From the NCBI GenBank assembly GCA_022615475.1, contig JAKEGQ010000004.1, forward strand, positions 1 to 5,723: 5,723 nucleotides of DNA. Direction: 5' to 3'. The notes beneath the pieces were generated by a model. It was not told the origin of the DNA and did not search any database. It worked only from the letters and a program-made list of their open reading frames with translations. Both the position numbers and the translations under genes were made by a program. Below, piece after piece: positions 5,409 through 5,723 of the stretch. The DNA comes from Candidatus Methylomirabilota bacterium. Its GTDB lineage: Bacteria > Methylomirabilota > Methylomirabilia > Methylomirabilales > CSP1-5. Position 1 is the first letter of the stretch. Each line of letters opens with the position of its first letter.

Positions 5409-5723
5409 GGCAGTGAGGCGGCGGAGGATCTCCTCCCCCACCTGCCAGATGTCTCCGGCCCCCAAGGTAATCACCATATCTCCAGGGCGGAGCATCGGGA
5501 GCAACACGTCCGGGATCGCCTCCTTCTCCGGGATAAACGTGGCATGGCGATGTCCATGCTCCAACGCCCCCTCGACGATCTGCCTCCCACTGACGCCGGG
5601 GATGACCGGCTCACCGGCCCCATACACCTCAGTCACCACGAGCAGGTCGGCCTGGTAAAAGGCGGTGAAGAACTCTCCGAGCAGATGCTTGGTTCTCGTG
5701 TACCGGTGGGGTTGAAAGACCAC
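5397..5723 (-). CDS. murC: UDP-N-acetylmuramate--L-alanine ligase MurC, C-terminal part (5' end outside window)
   Basis: MurC is the ATP-dependent cytoplasmic ligase that adds L-Ala to UDP-MurNAc, starting the stem peptide. The window holds about 109 codons of the C-terminal ligase domain and the frame runs open through the window edge, so the gene is partial. The typical MurC block VVFQPHRYTRT is at the edge. It is followed by FxxAFYQADLLVVTEVYGAGE, IPGVSG, and near the end PGDMVITLGAGDIW, which separates MurC from MurD, MurE and MurF. The reading frame ends in GDR and TGA, and these last codons lie inside heptamer units of the adjoining repeat. The natural tail was therefore possibly altered by the repeat, without loss of the recognised domain. 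murC-murB is the usual dcw order. Confidence 0.95.
   Translation of the reverse strand: MVFQPHRYTRTKHLLGEFFTAFYQADLLVVTEVYGAGEPVIPGVSGRQIVEGALEHGHRHATFIPEKEAIPDVLLPMLRPGDMVITLGAGDIWQVGEEILRRLTAGDR

Overview
This window is one end of a dcw (division and cell wall) cluster from a GC-rich bacterium. Every recognisable gene lies on the minus strand. In transcription order (right to left) they are the 3' part of murC, then murB, ftsQ, ftsA, ftsZ and pgeF (yfiH/ylmD family). The gene order, a FtsQ-type POTRA protein, a FtsZ ending in a DIPxFLRRQ-type peptide and a FtsA with an amphipathic C-terminal helix suggest a Gram-negative-type bacterium. The lineage cannot be fixed from sequence alone. My weak guess is an uncultured, soil or sediment type phylum such as Methylomirabilota (NC10) or a Desulfobacterota relative. 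No ddl gene sits between murB and ftsQ, although many dcw clusters have one there.

Layout, left to right: 1-82 holds no gene I recognise. Positions 83-103 carry a short heptamer repeat ending 3 nt from the pgeF stop. Then come pgeF (107-934), a 159-nt gap with a tetranucleotide repeat and a GC hairpin, ftsZ (1094-2242), a 108-nt gap that is mostly a 7-bp-periodic repeat, ftsA (2351-3589), ftsQ (3593-4414), murB (4398-5306), a second 7-bp-periodic repeat filling the murB/murC gap, and partial murC (5397 to the window end). ftsA, ftsQ and murB are tightly packed: ftsQ overlaps murB by 17 nt, and ftsA follows ftsQ by 3 nt.

Functionally, MurC and MurB make cytoplasmic peptidoglycan precursors (L-Ala addition to UDP-MurNAc, and reduction of the enolpyruvyl ether that forms UDP-MurNAc). 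FtsZ, FtsA and FtsQ form the core of the divisome (ring, membrane anchor, periplasmic connector). PgeF is a quality-control enzyme that, in E. coli, removes wrongly attached serine from the MurC product. The genes are ordinary, conserved housekeeping genes, and I found no new defence or mobile system.

The part that is not explained by the genes is a family of intergenic elements built from 7-bp units. Two full copies share the same module order and phase but lie in opposite orientations. All three sites adjoin or overlap the 3' end of a gene, and one copy supplies the murC stop codon.
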